A program made the translations under genes and the position numbers. This document shows positions 8,744 through 17,060 of a stretch of 64,000 bases of DNA, one piece after another. The notes under the pieces are model-generated. The model made no database searches. It saw only the letters and a list, made by a program, of their open reading frames with translations, and was not told where the DNA came from. How positions within the stretch are numbered: the first letter of the stretch is position 1; each line of letters begins with the position of its first letter. The DNA is from Evansella sp. LMS18 (GTDB lineage: Bacteria > Bacillota > Bacilli > Bacillales > Salisediminibacteriaceae), in the NCBI RefSeq assembly GCF_024362785.1, contig NZ_CP093301.1, forward strand, positions 2,480,001-2,544,000. The letters run 5' to 3'.

Positions 8744-10153
8744 TTATAACTCAACCCCTTCCAGCACCCCAGCCGCGTCCAAGTCGATAATTAACCGGTC
8801 ATTTTCCACGCGCCATAGATTCTCATCCAGTTCTTTCCTGAGCGTGCGGAATATCCTGAAATTCCGGTAAGGTTTTGTAATTCCGCTCGTTTCCCGAGGC
8901 TGTGAATCTAATAGCCTGATAGGAACGAAAGATAATTCTTTGCTGCCGTCTTCAAGAAAGTCGAGCTGGGCTATCACAGTTTCTTTTGTTCTGGACCAGC
9001 CCTGGTCAAAAATAAAGTTTCCTAAACTGTTCATAACAACTGCTCTGTTGCCTTCAGTACCTTCAATAATTGTTACAGGCTCAAGGACGTGTGAGTGATG
9101 GCCGATAATGACGTCTGCACCGTAATTAACCATCAGCTGTGCCAGTCTTCTCTGGTCGTCATTGTAGCCTACCTGGTACTCGTCGCCCCAGTGTACATGG
9201 ACGAACACTACATCGGCGTTTTCGTTAGCTTCTGCCAGCCTGTCACGAAGGACAGCATCACCGCCGTCAAAGAAAGAAAATACGCCGCCTACATGGTCGT
9301 TGGCATCAAAACCTACAACCCTGACTTCAGTAAAACCAATTAATGCCCCTGTCAGGCCATCTCCCATTTCGAAGTAAGAAATTCTCGCTGCTTCGATTGG
9401 GTCTTCTAACTCCTGGTCTGTTAAATCAGTTTCGTCTTCGCCCGGAGATGCTTCTCCTGTACCTGAGTCTTCTTCCGCTGTATCTTCGCCGGCCGGAACG
9501 CCTTCCTCTGTAACACTTTCTTCTGACTCAGTACCCTCTTCACCCTGGAAACCTGAGTCCTCATCAGTATCTCCTAAAGCAGAACCAGCACCTCCGCGGA
9601 CTTCTCCAAGTCCTACAAAATCAACATTGGAATTTTTCACATGTTCTAATGTCTGCTCAAGGGAGAGATCGCCGTAATCCATCGTATGGTTATTTGCCAG
9701 ACTGATAGAATTAATCCCGGCTTCTTCCATGGCAGTTAATGTATCAGGCTTTGCATACAGGTGAATATCTTTATTTTCCAGCGCCCATTCATCAATTTCG
9801 TTCTCCACTACAGGGTCATCGGGGTCCATAATGGCTGCTTCGAAGTTGGCCGTAGTGTAATCAGAATCATGGAAATACGGATATACATAGTTAAATACAC
9901 GTGAGATTGGCTCCCCCTGATATCTCGCCGCATCCTGCACATGGCGACCCATCATAATATCGCCTATCATTGACATGCGATATTCCACATTGTCAGGACG
10001 GGTGGTTTCCGGAGCCTCCGGGTTTATTAGTAAACTGTCGACTGCAATGATTAAAATAACAACAGCTAATGCGATCAGAGAGTCTCTGGTTGCATTTTTA
10101 CGGTGTTTTTTTATCCAGTCCAGAACCTTTTCCTTAAAAGTATAATCTTCCAT
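8744..10153 (-). CDS. pgsA: Poly-gamma-glutamate synthesis protein PgsA/CapA, with acidic insert
   Basis: A 469-residue CapA-type protein with a calcineurin-like phosphoesterase fold. One membrane helix (about 24-43) leaves the body outside. Conserved pieces are SMIGDIMMGRH (61-71), TANFEAAIMDP (101-111), SLANNHTMDYGD (151-162), HVHWGDEYQVGYN and IGHHSHVLEP. B. subtilis PgsA has 380 residues; much of the extra length is an Asp/Glu-rich, low-complexity stretch at about 195-252, inserted where homologues have a short loop. Third gene of pgsB-pgsC-pgsA-ggt; a GAGGGAG site precedes the ATG. It is needed for polymer assembly or export with PgsBC. Confidence 0.95.
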   Translation of the reverse strand: MEDYTFKEKVLDWIKKHRKNATRDSLIALAVVILIIAVDSLLINPEAPETTRPDNVEYRMSMIGDIMMGRHVQDAARYQGEPISRVFNYVYPYFHDSDYTTANFEAAIMDPDDPVVENEIDEWALENKDIHLYAKPDTLTAMEEAGINSISLANNHTMDYGDLSLEQTLEHVKNSNVDFVGLGEVRGGAGSALGDTDEDSGFQGEEGTESEESVTEEGVPAGEDTAEEDSGTGEASPGEDETDLTDQELEDPIEAARISYFEMGDGLTGALIGFTEVRVVGFDANDHVGGVFSFFDGGDAVLRDRLAEANENADVVFVHVHWGDEYQVGYNDDQRRLAQLMVNYGADVIIGHHSHVLEPVTIIEGTEGNRAVVMNSLGNFIFDQGWSRTKETVIAQLDFLEDGSKELSFVPIRLLDSQPRETSGITKPYRNFRIFRTLRKELDENLWRVENDRLIIDLDAAGVLEGVEL

Positions 10154-10168
10154 CTAGGATCGCTCCCT

Positions 10169-10621
10169 CTAAAACAGGTGGTAAACTGTTATGATTACGA
10201 ATGTAAAAAATGAAATGACGAGTGTTGAACTAAATGTTGGAATGATTCCTTGTTTATGAATTGTATTAGCGATCAGCCCCGGCACAATTACACCGATACC
10301 CCGGAGCTCATATACCTCGAAGGGGACTTCGAAGCCTGTCAGAAAGTCAAAGCTCATTTTCAGAAGCACACCGACAGTGAGCATCGCCGCAAATTTCCGC
10401 CTTCCATACAAAACTGTTATTCTTCCAATTACTTGTGTAACAAATAAATAAGTTACGAGGCTGATCAGCGCCACAACTACAAGGAACATGAGCTGATCAA
10501 ATACAAGCCCCAAATAGCCGGGCACAATCAGCCCGGCTGGAACGATTCCTGTCTTTTCCACGTAAATCAGACTTAAAATAACACCAATAACTATTGCAAT
10601 ATATAAATCCGTACCAAACAC
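10169..10621 (-). CDS. pgsC: Poly-gamma-glutamate synthase subunit PgsC/CapC
   Basis: A 150-residue, very hydrophobic membrane protein, almost the same length as B. subtilis PgsC (149). Recognisable segments are EKTGIVPAGLIVPGYLGLVF (about 22-41), LYGRRKFAAMLTVGV, and RGIGVIVPGLIANTIHKQG (about 107-125). PgsC forms the membrane-bound ligase complex with PgsB. The start is GTG at 10621, preceded by GGAGG. It lies 73 bp after pgsB and 15 bp before pgsA, clearly in one operon. Confidence 0.97.
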   Translation of the reverse strand: MFGTDLYIAIVIGVILSLIYVEKTGIVPAGLIVPGYLGLVFDQLMFLVVVALISLVTYLFVTQVIGRITVLYGRRKFAAMLTVGVLLKMSFDFLTGFEVPFEVYELRGIGVIVPGLIANTIHKQGIIPTFSSTLVISFFTFVIITVYHLF

Positions 10622-10694
10622 GAGGGTTCCTCCCTTTTTATAGAAATTACTGTGTATACTTCAGGGATCTATGAAGCTCTTAAAATAGCTGTAT

Positions 10695-11954
10695 TTAGTT
10701 TCCCTGATAGGATGTGCGGTAGCCTTTGTTAGAATCTGCTTCTTTAATGGAGGTAAGCTCTTCTTCGTCCGTCATATGAGTTTCGGCCAGCAGGGCCATT
10801 TCATCAGCCAGTTTATCGCCTCCGCCATGGATGTTGCCGATTCCGTAAATGACCGTTTCTCGTGGCAGGTCTTTCAGCTGCTGGACTACTTCTTCCGTTT
10901 CATAACCTTCCAGGTTGATGAAATTATCGGCTTGAATTTTGCCTTCTTCGTATGCATTTTTGACCGGCCAGACATCTTTTCCGATAACGATGAGATTCTT
11001 CATCTCAATGTACGGGATGACATCCTCTGCGAACTGAATTGTCCTTTCCACACGGTCGTCACGGCAGTTCATCACAATTGTTGCGTTGTGGACCGGGTAA
11101 CCGAGCTGTTTAATCCGCTCCCAGATATTCAGCGTGGAGGTGGCGTCGTTTGCGGCAAAGCCATTGAAGAAAAACTTCTGGTCAGCTGGTTCGCCAATCT
11201 GGTGGACTCTCATCGCTCCCGGGTCTACCGGTGCGTTCAGCATTCCCTGAAGGGCGACTTCCCTGTCAATTTCAAGTATGTCAGCCACAGCAAGTGCCAG
11301 CGCGGCATTCTGTGGAAATACCATAAATGGAAATTTCTTTAAGTATTCTTCATCGACAGCTTCCTCGTCACAAATGACAAGCTTCGTATTTTTCTGCTCG
11401 GCAAGTTTTTGGAAGTATCTCCGGTATGGTGTATCAGGCATAACGAGATGGCCGTTTTCCGGGATAGTGGAACTGAAAGCTTCAGCAATATGGTCGAGGG
11501 AAGGCCCCATCACTTCCATATGGTCCTCCAGAATATTAGCGATAACCGTAATATTGGCTTTTACAAACCTCTCCTGAAACACTGCCTGGTATTCCGGGTT
11601 TACCGCCATACACTCAGAAACGATAGCTTCGGCGTTCCTTTTAACGGCTTTCCGGTTGAAGTTCTTCTGTTCACTTATGTTTGGACCTTGAAGCGCACGG
11701 ACAATCGGTTCTTCTTCATCCTTGTCCCAATAAATAATCCGGGCGGATGTCCCGGTAGTTTTGCCGACAACCCGGCGTTCGTCCTCTTTTAAAATCCCTG
11801 TAATCAGTCTCGTAACTGTTGACTTTCCCCGAATCCCGTTTACAAGAATTCTCAAAGGGACCTTCTCCACACGACTGTCAACACGCCTTTTTTCCATGAT
11901 GCCAATAATAAGTACAATTGCTGCAAAAATACTCATGTACGCTAATTCATGCAC
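10695..11954 (-). CDS. pgsB: Poly-gamma-glutamate synthase ATP-dependent ligase PgsB/CapB
   Basis: A Mur-ligase-like amide ligase that polymerises glutamate through its gamma-carboxyl. An N-terminal membrane helix is followed by the P-loop NGIRGKSTVTR, then VVGKTTGTSARIIYWD, EQKNFNRKAVKRNAEAIVSECMAVNPEYQ, NILEDHMEVMGP and NGFAANDATSTLNIW, all close to B. subtilis PgsB. The frame opens at 11999, but GTG 11954 (protein start HELAYMS after the initiator) is preferred because AAGGGAG lies 8 bases upstream; this gives 419 residues, slightly longer than the 393 of B. subtilis. First gene of the pgs operon. Confidence 0.95.
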   Translation of the reverse strand: MHELAYMSIFAAIVLIIGIMEKRRVDSRVEKVPLRILVNGIRGKSTVTRLITGILKEDERRVVGKTTGTSARIIYWDKDEEEPIVRALQGPNISEQKNFNRKAVKRNAEAIVSECMAVNPEYQAVFQERFVKANITVIANILEDHMEVMGPSLDHIAEAFSSTIPENGHLVMPDTPYRRYFQKLAEQKNTKLVICDEEAVDEEYLKKFPFMVFPQNAALALAVADILEIDREVALQGMLNAPVDPGAMRVHQIGEPADQKFFFNGFAANDATSTLNIWERIKQLGYPVHNATIVMNCRDDRVERTIQFAEDVIPYIEMKNLIVIGKDVWPVKNAYEEGKIQADNFINLEGYETEEVVQQLKDLPRETVIYGIGNIHGGGDKLADEMALLAETHMTDEEELTSIKEADSNKGYRTSYQGN

Positions 11955-11999
11955 AAAAACAACTCCCTTCAAGTAGATGCAATGCAAAAAACAAATCAC

Positions 12000-12516
12000 T
12001 TTTGATATAAAATTATTTGGTATTAAAATTAATTAAGGCGCATGCGGAGAAGATGGGAGTCTTCTATATACTTTACTCACCATTCCTCTGTAAAGGTAAA
12101 ATTCTGTATTCTTTTATACAAATAAATAGAATTCCACAAAAAAATGTATCATATTGGCATAGCTTAAACAACTAAATCAGGGGAAAGTTTTGAAGATTCC
12201 TCAGGAAGAAGACCCACATTATGGTTATTTTCCCGTCCTCCTCGCCTGCTCTATCTATTTCTATACCCTATAATCAAAGAATGAAATCGTAAAATATGAA
12301 ACTTTTGCACTGTATTTGGCGTCTTCTCACCTTTTTTCAGAAGTTACTAAGTTGTGGATGCCATCCATGATGGAAGAAGTTAGATGTCTGATTCCCTTTG
12401 ATTTATAATGAAAGAAATAAATTGAATCACTCTGTCGTCTGTCCCGGGCATGTGAATGTTCTGAAACGGGGGAATTAAGGACATGCCTGCAATTAAAACC
12501 AAGGAGGCTCGATAAA
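12000..12516. other. Intergenic region between divergent pgs operon and pterin dehydratase gene
   Basis: AT-rich, no gene seen. It must contain the promoters of the leftward pgs operon and of the rightward 12517 gene, but I cannot pick -35/-10 pairs with confidence. No large repeat was recognised here. Confidence 0.4.
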
Positions 12517-12813
12517 ATGGAAAGACTTACTGGCCAGGAAATTGAAGCCTTGCTGAACGAACACAAGGATTGGAAGCTTACAGAAGAAAAATGGCTCGAA
12601 AGGAAATACCGTTTTACCGATTATTTAACAGGGGTGGAGTTTGTCCAGAGGATAGCCCGCCTTTCAGAAGATGCGAACCATCACCCGTTTATCTCTATTG
12701 ACTATAAGCTCGTCAAGGTGAAGATTACCTCCTGGCGTGCCAGAGGATTAACAAAGCTGGACTTTCAATTAGCGGAAAAATATGACGGAATATATAACGA
12801 ACATAAAATGTAA
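12517..12813 (+). CDS. Pterin-4a-carbinolamine dehydratase
   Basis: A 98-residue protein with the family signature [20 protein letters not shown] (about residues 50-69), which holds the two catalytic histidines. It dehydrates 4a-hydroxytetrahydropterin during recycling of tetrahydrobiopterin-type cofactors. The usual partner, phenylalanine hydroxylase, is not in this window, so its role here may concern another pterin. The ATG is preceded by AAGGAGG. It lies 23 bp upstream of the ABC transporter gene and may be cotranscribed. Confidence 0.93.
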   Translation: MERLTGQEIEALLNEHKDWKLTEEKWLERKYRFTDYLTGVEFVQRIARLSEDANHHPFISIDYKLVKVKITSWRARGLTKLDFQLAEKYDGIYNEHKM

Positions 12814-12836
12814 CGATACGAAATCAGGTGATCTGT

Positions 12837-13481
12837 ATGTTTATGCTAAAAAATGTGACATATGAGGGTATTCTGGAGGTACAGGAGCTTTATATCCCGC
12901 CTGGAAAAGTTACCTGTATTACAGGTGAAAGCGGCAGTGGTAAAAGCACGCTCGTAAAACTGCTTAATAATATCATATCTGCTGAAGGGGGAACACTTAC
13001 TTACCAGGGCACACCTATTGAACACACTGATCCGGTGGAACTCAGAAGGAAAGTTGTCATGGTGCCGCAAACTCCCCCCATATTCGGGGGGACGGTGAAA
13101 GATAACCTGATTGCCGGTCTGGAGTTTTCCGGACAGCCTCCAGCAGAAGATAGCCGTCTTACTGATGTTTTAAGGACAGTGTGCCTGGAGAAAAAATTGG
13201 ATGAGGGTGCCGACCAGCTGTCAGGCGGGGAAAAACAAAGGCTTGCTCTCGGAGTGGCTTTACTTCTTGACCCTGAAGTATACATTCTTGACGAGCCAAC
13301 CTCAGGCCTGGATGAAACAACAGAAAGGAAAGTCATAGACAATATATACCGGTATATCTCAGGAAGAGATAAAACGCTGCTCATGATCACACATTCAAAA
13401 GCTGTTGCCGAAGAGTACGGAGAGTTAATCGTGGAGATGGCCGATGGGAAAGTGGCCGGCGTAAAGGAGCGGCGCAAATGA
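12837..13481 (+). CDS. ABC transporter ATP-binding protein (FetA/YjkB type)
   Basis: A 214-residue ATPase with Walker A GESGSGKST (about 31-39), signature [14 protein letters not shown], Walker B VYILDEPTSGLD and the H-loop MITHS. The frame opens at GTG 12828, but ATG 12837 is preferred because AGGTG lies 6-7 bases upstream. Its stop overlaps the start of the UPF0014 permease by 4 bp (ATGA), so the two are translationally coupled. The pairing with a UPF0014 protein matches B. subtilis YjkB-YjkA and E. coli FetA-FetB, the latter described as an iron exporter. The transported substrate here is inferred, not shown. Confidence 0.9.
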   Translation: MFMLKNVTYEGILEVQELYIPPGKVTCITGESGSGKSTLVKLLNNIISAEGGTLTYQGTPIEHTDPVELRRKVVMVPQTPPIFGGTVKDNLIAGLEFSGQPPAEDSRLTDVLRTVCLEKKLDEGADQLSGGEKQRLALGVALLLDPEVYILDEPTSGLDETTERKVIDNIYRYISGRDKTLLMITHSKAVAEEYGELIVEMADGKVAGVKERRK

Positions 13482-14290
13482 ATGATATAATTGAACTTGG
13501 ATTCTGGCAGATGGCCGCCGCTTATGTATTTATCGTACTGCTTTTTCTTATTATAAAAGCGAGGGGTATAAACAGAGAAAAGGAATTGTTTATTGGAACA
13601 GTGCGAATGACTCTGCAGCTCGTTCTTGCCGGGTATATACTTGCGTATCTATTTGAAGCGAACAATGTGTGGCTTGTAATTCTCGTTGTGATTTTTATGC
13701 AGGTTTTCGCAGTACGCAACATATTCAGGAGGGTCAAATACAGGCTCAGTAAAAGGATAAAACAAATGATTATGTTTTCCATGGCTGCCGGGACCTTGAC
13801 GAGTATCTTCTATTTTATAATTGTCGTTGTCCAGGTTTCCCCGTGGTTTGAGGCAAGGTATTTTATCCCGATTGCCGGTATGTTGATTGGAAACTCCATG
13901 ACAGGAATATCTTTAGGCGTACAGCGGCTGGTGGAAGGGATGTATGACCAGCGTGCACATATAGAATCAGCCCTGATGCTTGGCGCCCATCCTAAAAAAG
14001 CGTCCGAGAGAATAGTGAATCAGGCTTTTGATGCAGCGATCCTTCCGACCATTAACTCTATGGTAGGTATGGGAATTGTATTTTTGCCAGGGATGATGAC
14101 AGGGCAGATCTTAGCAGGATTGTCTCCTGTTACGGCTATCCAGTATCAGATCGCTATTATGCTTGGCATTGTGGGCTGTGTGTCGCTTACAGTCATCTTA
14201 TTTGTCCAGCTTGGATATAAAGCTTTTTTTACTGACAGAGCCCAGCTTGATAAAAAGGAACTGCTGCTGATCTCTTCAAAGGAGAAGTAA
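13478..14290 (+). CDS. UPF0014 family ABC permease (FetB/YjkA type)
   Basis: A 270-residue integral membrane protein with about seven hydrophobic segments. Family hallmarks are IPIAGMLIGNSMTGISLGVQR (about 130-150), EGMYDQRAHIESALMLGA and GIVFLPGMMTGQILAG. It forms the membrane part of the transporter with the ATPase just upstream, with which it overlaps by 4 bp. FetB homologues are linked to iron export and oxidative-stress tolerance in E. coli; that role is only an inference here. The gene ends 4 bp before the LuxR-type regulator, suggesting the three are one transcription unit. Confidence 0.92.
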   Translation: MNDIIELGFWQMAAAYVFIVLLFLIIKARGINREKELFIGTVRMTLQLVLAGYILAYLFEANNVWLVILVVIFMQVFAVRNIFRRVKYRLSKRIKQMIMFSMAAGTLTSIFYFIIVVVQVSPWFEARYFIPIAGMLIGNSMTGISLGVQRLVEGMYDQRAHIESALMLGAHPKKASERIVNQAFDAAILPTINSMVGMGIVFLPGMMTGQILAGLSPVTAIQYQIAIMLGIVGCVSLTVILFVQLGYKAFFTDRAQLDKKELLLISSKEK

Positions 14291-14294
14291 TTAT

Positions 14295-14912
14295 ATGAAG
14301 GTTTTGATTGGTATAGAGCATGAACTGCTTCGTTATGGCCTGATTCAGCTGTTGAAAGACATTCAGCCTGTTGAGTATATGGTGGAAGCTTCAGATACGG
14401 AGCAATTTATGGATTCCCTGAGAAAATATGAATTTGACCTGACTGTCGCCAATACCACACTTCCAGGGGCAGGCGGCCTTCCTGTTCTGCTCTCTGAACT
14501 AAAGGATCTGCCGGCTGGTACGAAACGGGTGATCATGCTGGGTAATCCGGGAGACTCACCTGAAAGTTTTTCAGAAAACAGTGGGATGGATGGTGTGTTT
14601 TACCATGGGGCAACTTTAGATGAGCTAATGGATTTCTTCCAGAAGATTCTAAAGGGGGAAACCGCTTTTCTGCATGTAGGGGAAAGCAGGCATCAGCCTG
14701 GTCATGATAACCAGGAAAGCCATTTGTTATCTGACAGGGAAAAAGAGATTTTCCATATGAAGGTGAGAGGATTCTCGGTAAAGGATACAGCTTCCATACT
14801 GAAGATTTCCCCGAAAACGGTAGAGAACCACCGCCGGAATATTCGCCGGAAACTTAGCATCGGCAGAAACAGTGAATGGTATGAATGGGGAAAGAAGCTT
14901 GGGGTGTTATGA
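14295..14912 (+). CDS. LuxR/NarL-type regulator with degenerate receiver domain
   Basis: A 205-residue protein shaped like a NarL-family response regulator: an N-terminal receiver-like domain (1-125) and a C-terminal LuxR helix-turn-helix (about 142-205; LLSDREKEIF, FSVKDTASILKISPKTVENHRRNI). The receiver lacks the key residues: the phosphorylatable Asp is Asn53 in VANTTLPGAGG, the acidic pair is reduced to Glu in GIEHEL, the switch Thr/Ser is Gly in VIMLGNPGD, and the conserved Lys is His in VFYHGATLDEL. It is therefore probably phosphorylation-independent. No kinase gene is adjacent. It starts 4 bp after the ABC permease gene with a GGAG site inside that gene, which suggests it regulates or is coregulated with the transporter. 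Confidence 0.88.
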   Translation: MKVLIGIEHELLRYGLIQLLKDIQPVEYMVEASDTEQFMDSLRKYEFDLTVANTTLPGAGGLPVLLSELKDLPAGTKRVIMLGNPGDSPESFSENSGMDGVFYHGATLDELMDFFQKILKGETAFLHVGESRHQPGHDNQESHLLSDREKEIFHMKVRGFSVKDTASILKISPKTVENHRRNIRRKLSIGRNSEWYEWGKKLGVL

Positions 14913-14981
14913 GTTGTTTCTTAGTTAATTGAGTATGTGGTTAGCTCAGAATGATTGAATAATTCATGTTATACAAGAGTT

Positions 14982-15259
14982 GTTGAGGAGAGCGGAACGA
15001 ATGAGACTGTCTCTTCCTCTTCCAGATTAGCTCCGCAGAATATCCGTCGAGACAAATCGAAGCATTTGCGGAGAAGCGATGCTCTTTCCGGTCGGGAAAA
15101 GCAACTGCCGAAGACCCCGCAGGGACGAGCGACACGTCATGAATCCGTTGCGAGTTGTCTCGACGTATACACTTCGAAAAATTTGCACACAGAGGAAGAG
15201 ACTCCCGAGGAGGCTGAGGCGTTGCCCGAGGAAAGCGAATTCGTGGAGTTCTCCTCAAC
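14982..15259. repeat. MITE-like palindromic repeat upstream of cydDC
   Basis: A 278-bp element with perfect 10-bp terminal inverted repeats GTTGAGGAGA/TCTCCTCAAC and further internal inverted pairs (for example CGTCGAGACA/TGTCTCGACG). Its core GGGAAAAGC, GAAGACCCCGCAGGG, CCCGAGGAGGCTGAGGC matches the repeat inside the two IS copies. No coding capacity. It occupies most of the 414-bp gap before cydD, so it sits in the 5' region of that operon. Confidence 0.75.
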
Positions 15260-15326
15260 ACACTTTTTAAGTAACAACCATAATTCATATTTTATTATTA
15301 TTTTTTCAGACAGGAGATAGATACCT

Positions 15327-17060
15327 ATGAAGCAGCTGAAGGAAATCGCGCGAAATAAAAAAAAGCAAAAGTATCTGCTCCTTCTTCTTTCTGTATTAAC
15401 GGGGGCTGCTGTCATCGCCCAGGCGTATTATATAGTTGCTATTGTGGATTTGATTTTTCTCCAGGGAGCCCCTTTTCAGAGTATCGTTTCTTTAATGGGT
15501 GTTCTTGCAGCTGTTCTTGCGGCCAGAGCGCTATTCAGCTACCTGAACGGGCGGACAGGCATAAAGCTTGCTTCTGAAGTGAAGGCGGATTTCCGTCAGT
15601 CTCTTCTTGCGAAATACCGAAGAAACCCAGTGCAGGCTTCCATGAAAGGACAGTCGGGGAAGAAGGTTAGTGTCCTCCTCGACTCTGTAGATGAGATCGA
15701 CAGCTATTTCAGCCAGTATTATCCACAGATGATCCAGACAAGCGTCGTTCCACTGATGATTTTAGGTGCGGTTTTTTACTATAACTGGGTGTCCGGGCTG
15801 ATCATGCTGATCACTGCGCCGTTCATTCCGCTCTTTTTCATCATTTTCGGAAGTGCCGCACAGAAAAAGTCCGAGGAACAGCTTGAGAAGCTCGCGGCGT
15901 TCTCAGGAAAGTTCCTTGATATACTGCAGGGGCTTTCAACGCTGAAGCTTTTTGGACGGGCTAAGGCACAGCGGGAAACGATCCGAAACAGCAGCCTTGA
16001 ATACCGGGATGCCACGATGACTGTCCTTAAAACGGCGTTTTTATCCTCGCTGATGCTTGAATTTATCTCGATGCTCAGCATCGCGCTTATCGCTCTTGAA
16101 GTAGGCCTCCGGCTCGTTTTATATGACCAGCTTACTTTTTTCACTGCCTTCTTTGTGCTGATTCTCGCTCCTGAGTTTTACAACTCATTGAAAGAGCTTG
16201 GTACAGCATTCCACACAGGCAGAGGAAGCACAGGAGCGGCAGCTAAAGTGATCGAGGAGCTGGAAGAAAAAGAGAAGCCGGTAAAATGGGGAAACAAGCG
16301 GATTGAAAAGAGGGGAACACCTCCTGAAATCCAGCTTCGTAATGTGAGTTTCAGTTATGGAGAAGGGGCATTCGCCTTAAAACAGGTGACTGGTACTATC
16401 AAGCCATTGACTGAAACAGCGGTCGTTGGAAGAAGCGGTTCAGGCAAAACAACCCTTCTCCATCTGCTATCAGGCCTTGCAGCACCTGGAGAAGGAGATA
16501 TTGTAGTGAACGGAGCGGCGCTCAGTGAACATGAAGAAAAAAGCTGGTTTAACGAACTGAGCTATATTTCACAAAATCCTTATCTCTTTTCAGGCACAAT
16601 CGCGGAAAATATAGCGGTTGGCGTCAATGAGGCAGTAACGAGGGAAGAAATTGAAAGAGCTGCTGAAAAAGCGGGAATCTCCGAGATGGTTGCCGGCCTC
16701 GAAAAAGGCTATGATACACCGGTTGGTGAAGGGGGAAGAGGCCTCTCCGGCGGGGAAAAACAGCGGGTTGCGCTGGCTCGTGCCTTTTTGAAGAAGCCAT
16801 CTGTCATTTTATTCGACGAGCCTACGGCAGGGCTGGATTTGAGGACGGAGCAAATTCTTCAGCGGTCCATGAAGGAGCTCGGAGAAACTTCTACGGTAAT
16901 TACTGTGGCTCACAGGCTTCATACGATTCGAAGGGCTGACCAGATCCTCTTCCTGGATAACGGTATACTTGCAGGCAGGGGAACACATGATGAGCTGCTG
17001 GAGTCTGTGCCTGAATACCGGAACATGGTTGCTGTTCAGCAGGGAGGCGATGCAGGATGA
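15327..17060 (+). CDS. cydD: Thiol reductant ABC exporter subunit CydD
   Basis: A 577-residue half-transporter: six-helix membrane domain (about 1-310) followed by an ATPase domain with Walker [10 protein letters not shown] (near 370), signature [17 protein letters not shown] and Walker [13 protein letters not shown]. With CydC it exports glutathione or cysteine, which is needed to assemble the bd oxidase. ATG 15327 follows CAGGAG. It overlaps the next gene by 4 bp (ATGA), so the two subunits are cotranslated. In B. subtilis the cyd genes form one operon; here cydAB is 7 kb away on the other strand. Confidence 0.92.
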   Translation: MKQLKEIARNKKKQKYLLLLLSVLTGAAVIAQAYYIVAIVDLIFLQGAPFQSIVSLMGVLAAVLAARALFSYLNGRTGIKLASEVKADFRQSLLAKYRRNPVQASMKGQSGKKVSVLLDSVDEIDSYFSQYYPQMIQTSVVPLMILGAVFYYNWVSGLIMLITAPFIPLFFIIFGSAAQKKSEEQLEKLAAFSGKFLDILQGLSTLKLFGRAKAQRETIRNSSLEYRDATMTVLKTAFLSSLMLEFISMLSIALIALEVGLRLVLYDQLTFFTAFFVLILAPEFYNSLKELGTAFHTGRGSTGAAAKVIEELEEKEKPVKWGNKRIEKRGTPPEIQLRNVSFSYGEGAFALKQVTGTIKPLTETAVVGRSGSGKTTLLHLLSGLAAPGEGDIVVNGAALSEHEEKSWFNELSYISQNPYLFSGTIAENIAVGVNEAVTREEIERAAEKAGISEMVAGLEKGYDTPVGEGGRGLSGGEKQRVALARAFLKKPSVILFDEPTAGLDLRTEQILQRSMKELGETSTVITVAHRLHTIRRADQILFLDNGILAGRGTHDELLESVPEYRNMVAVQQGGDAG

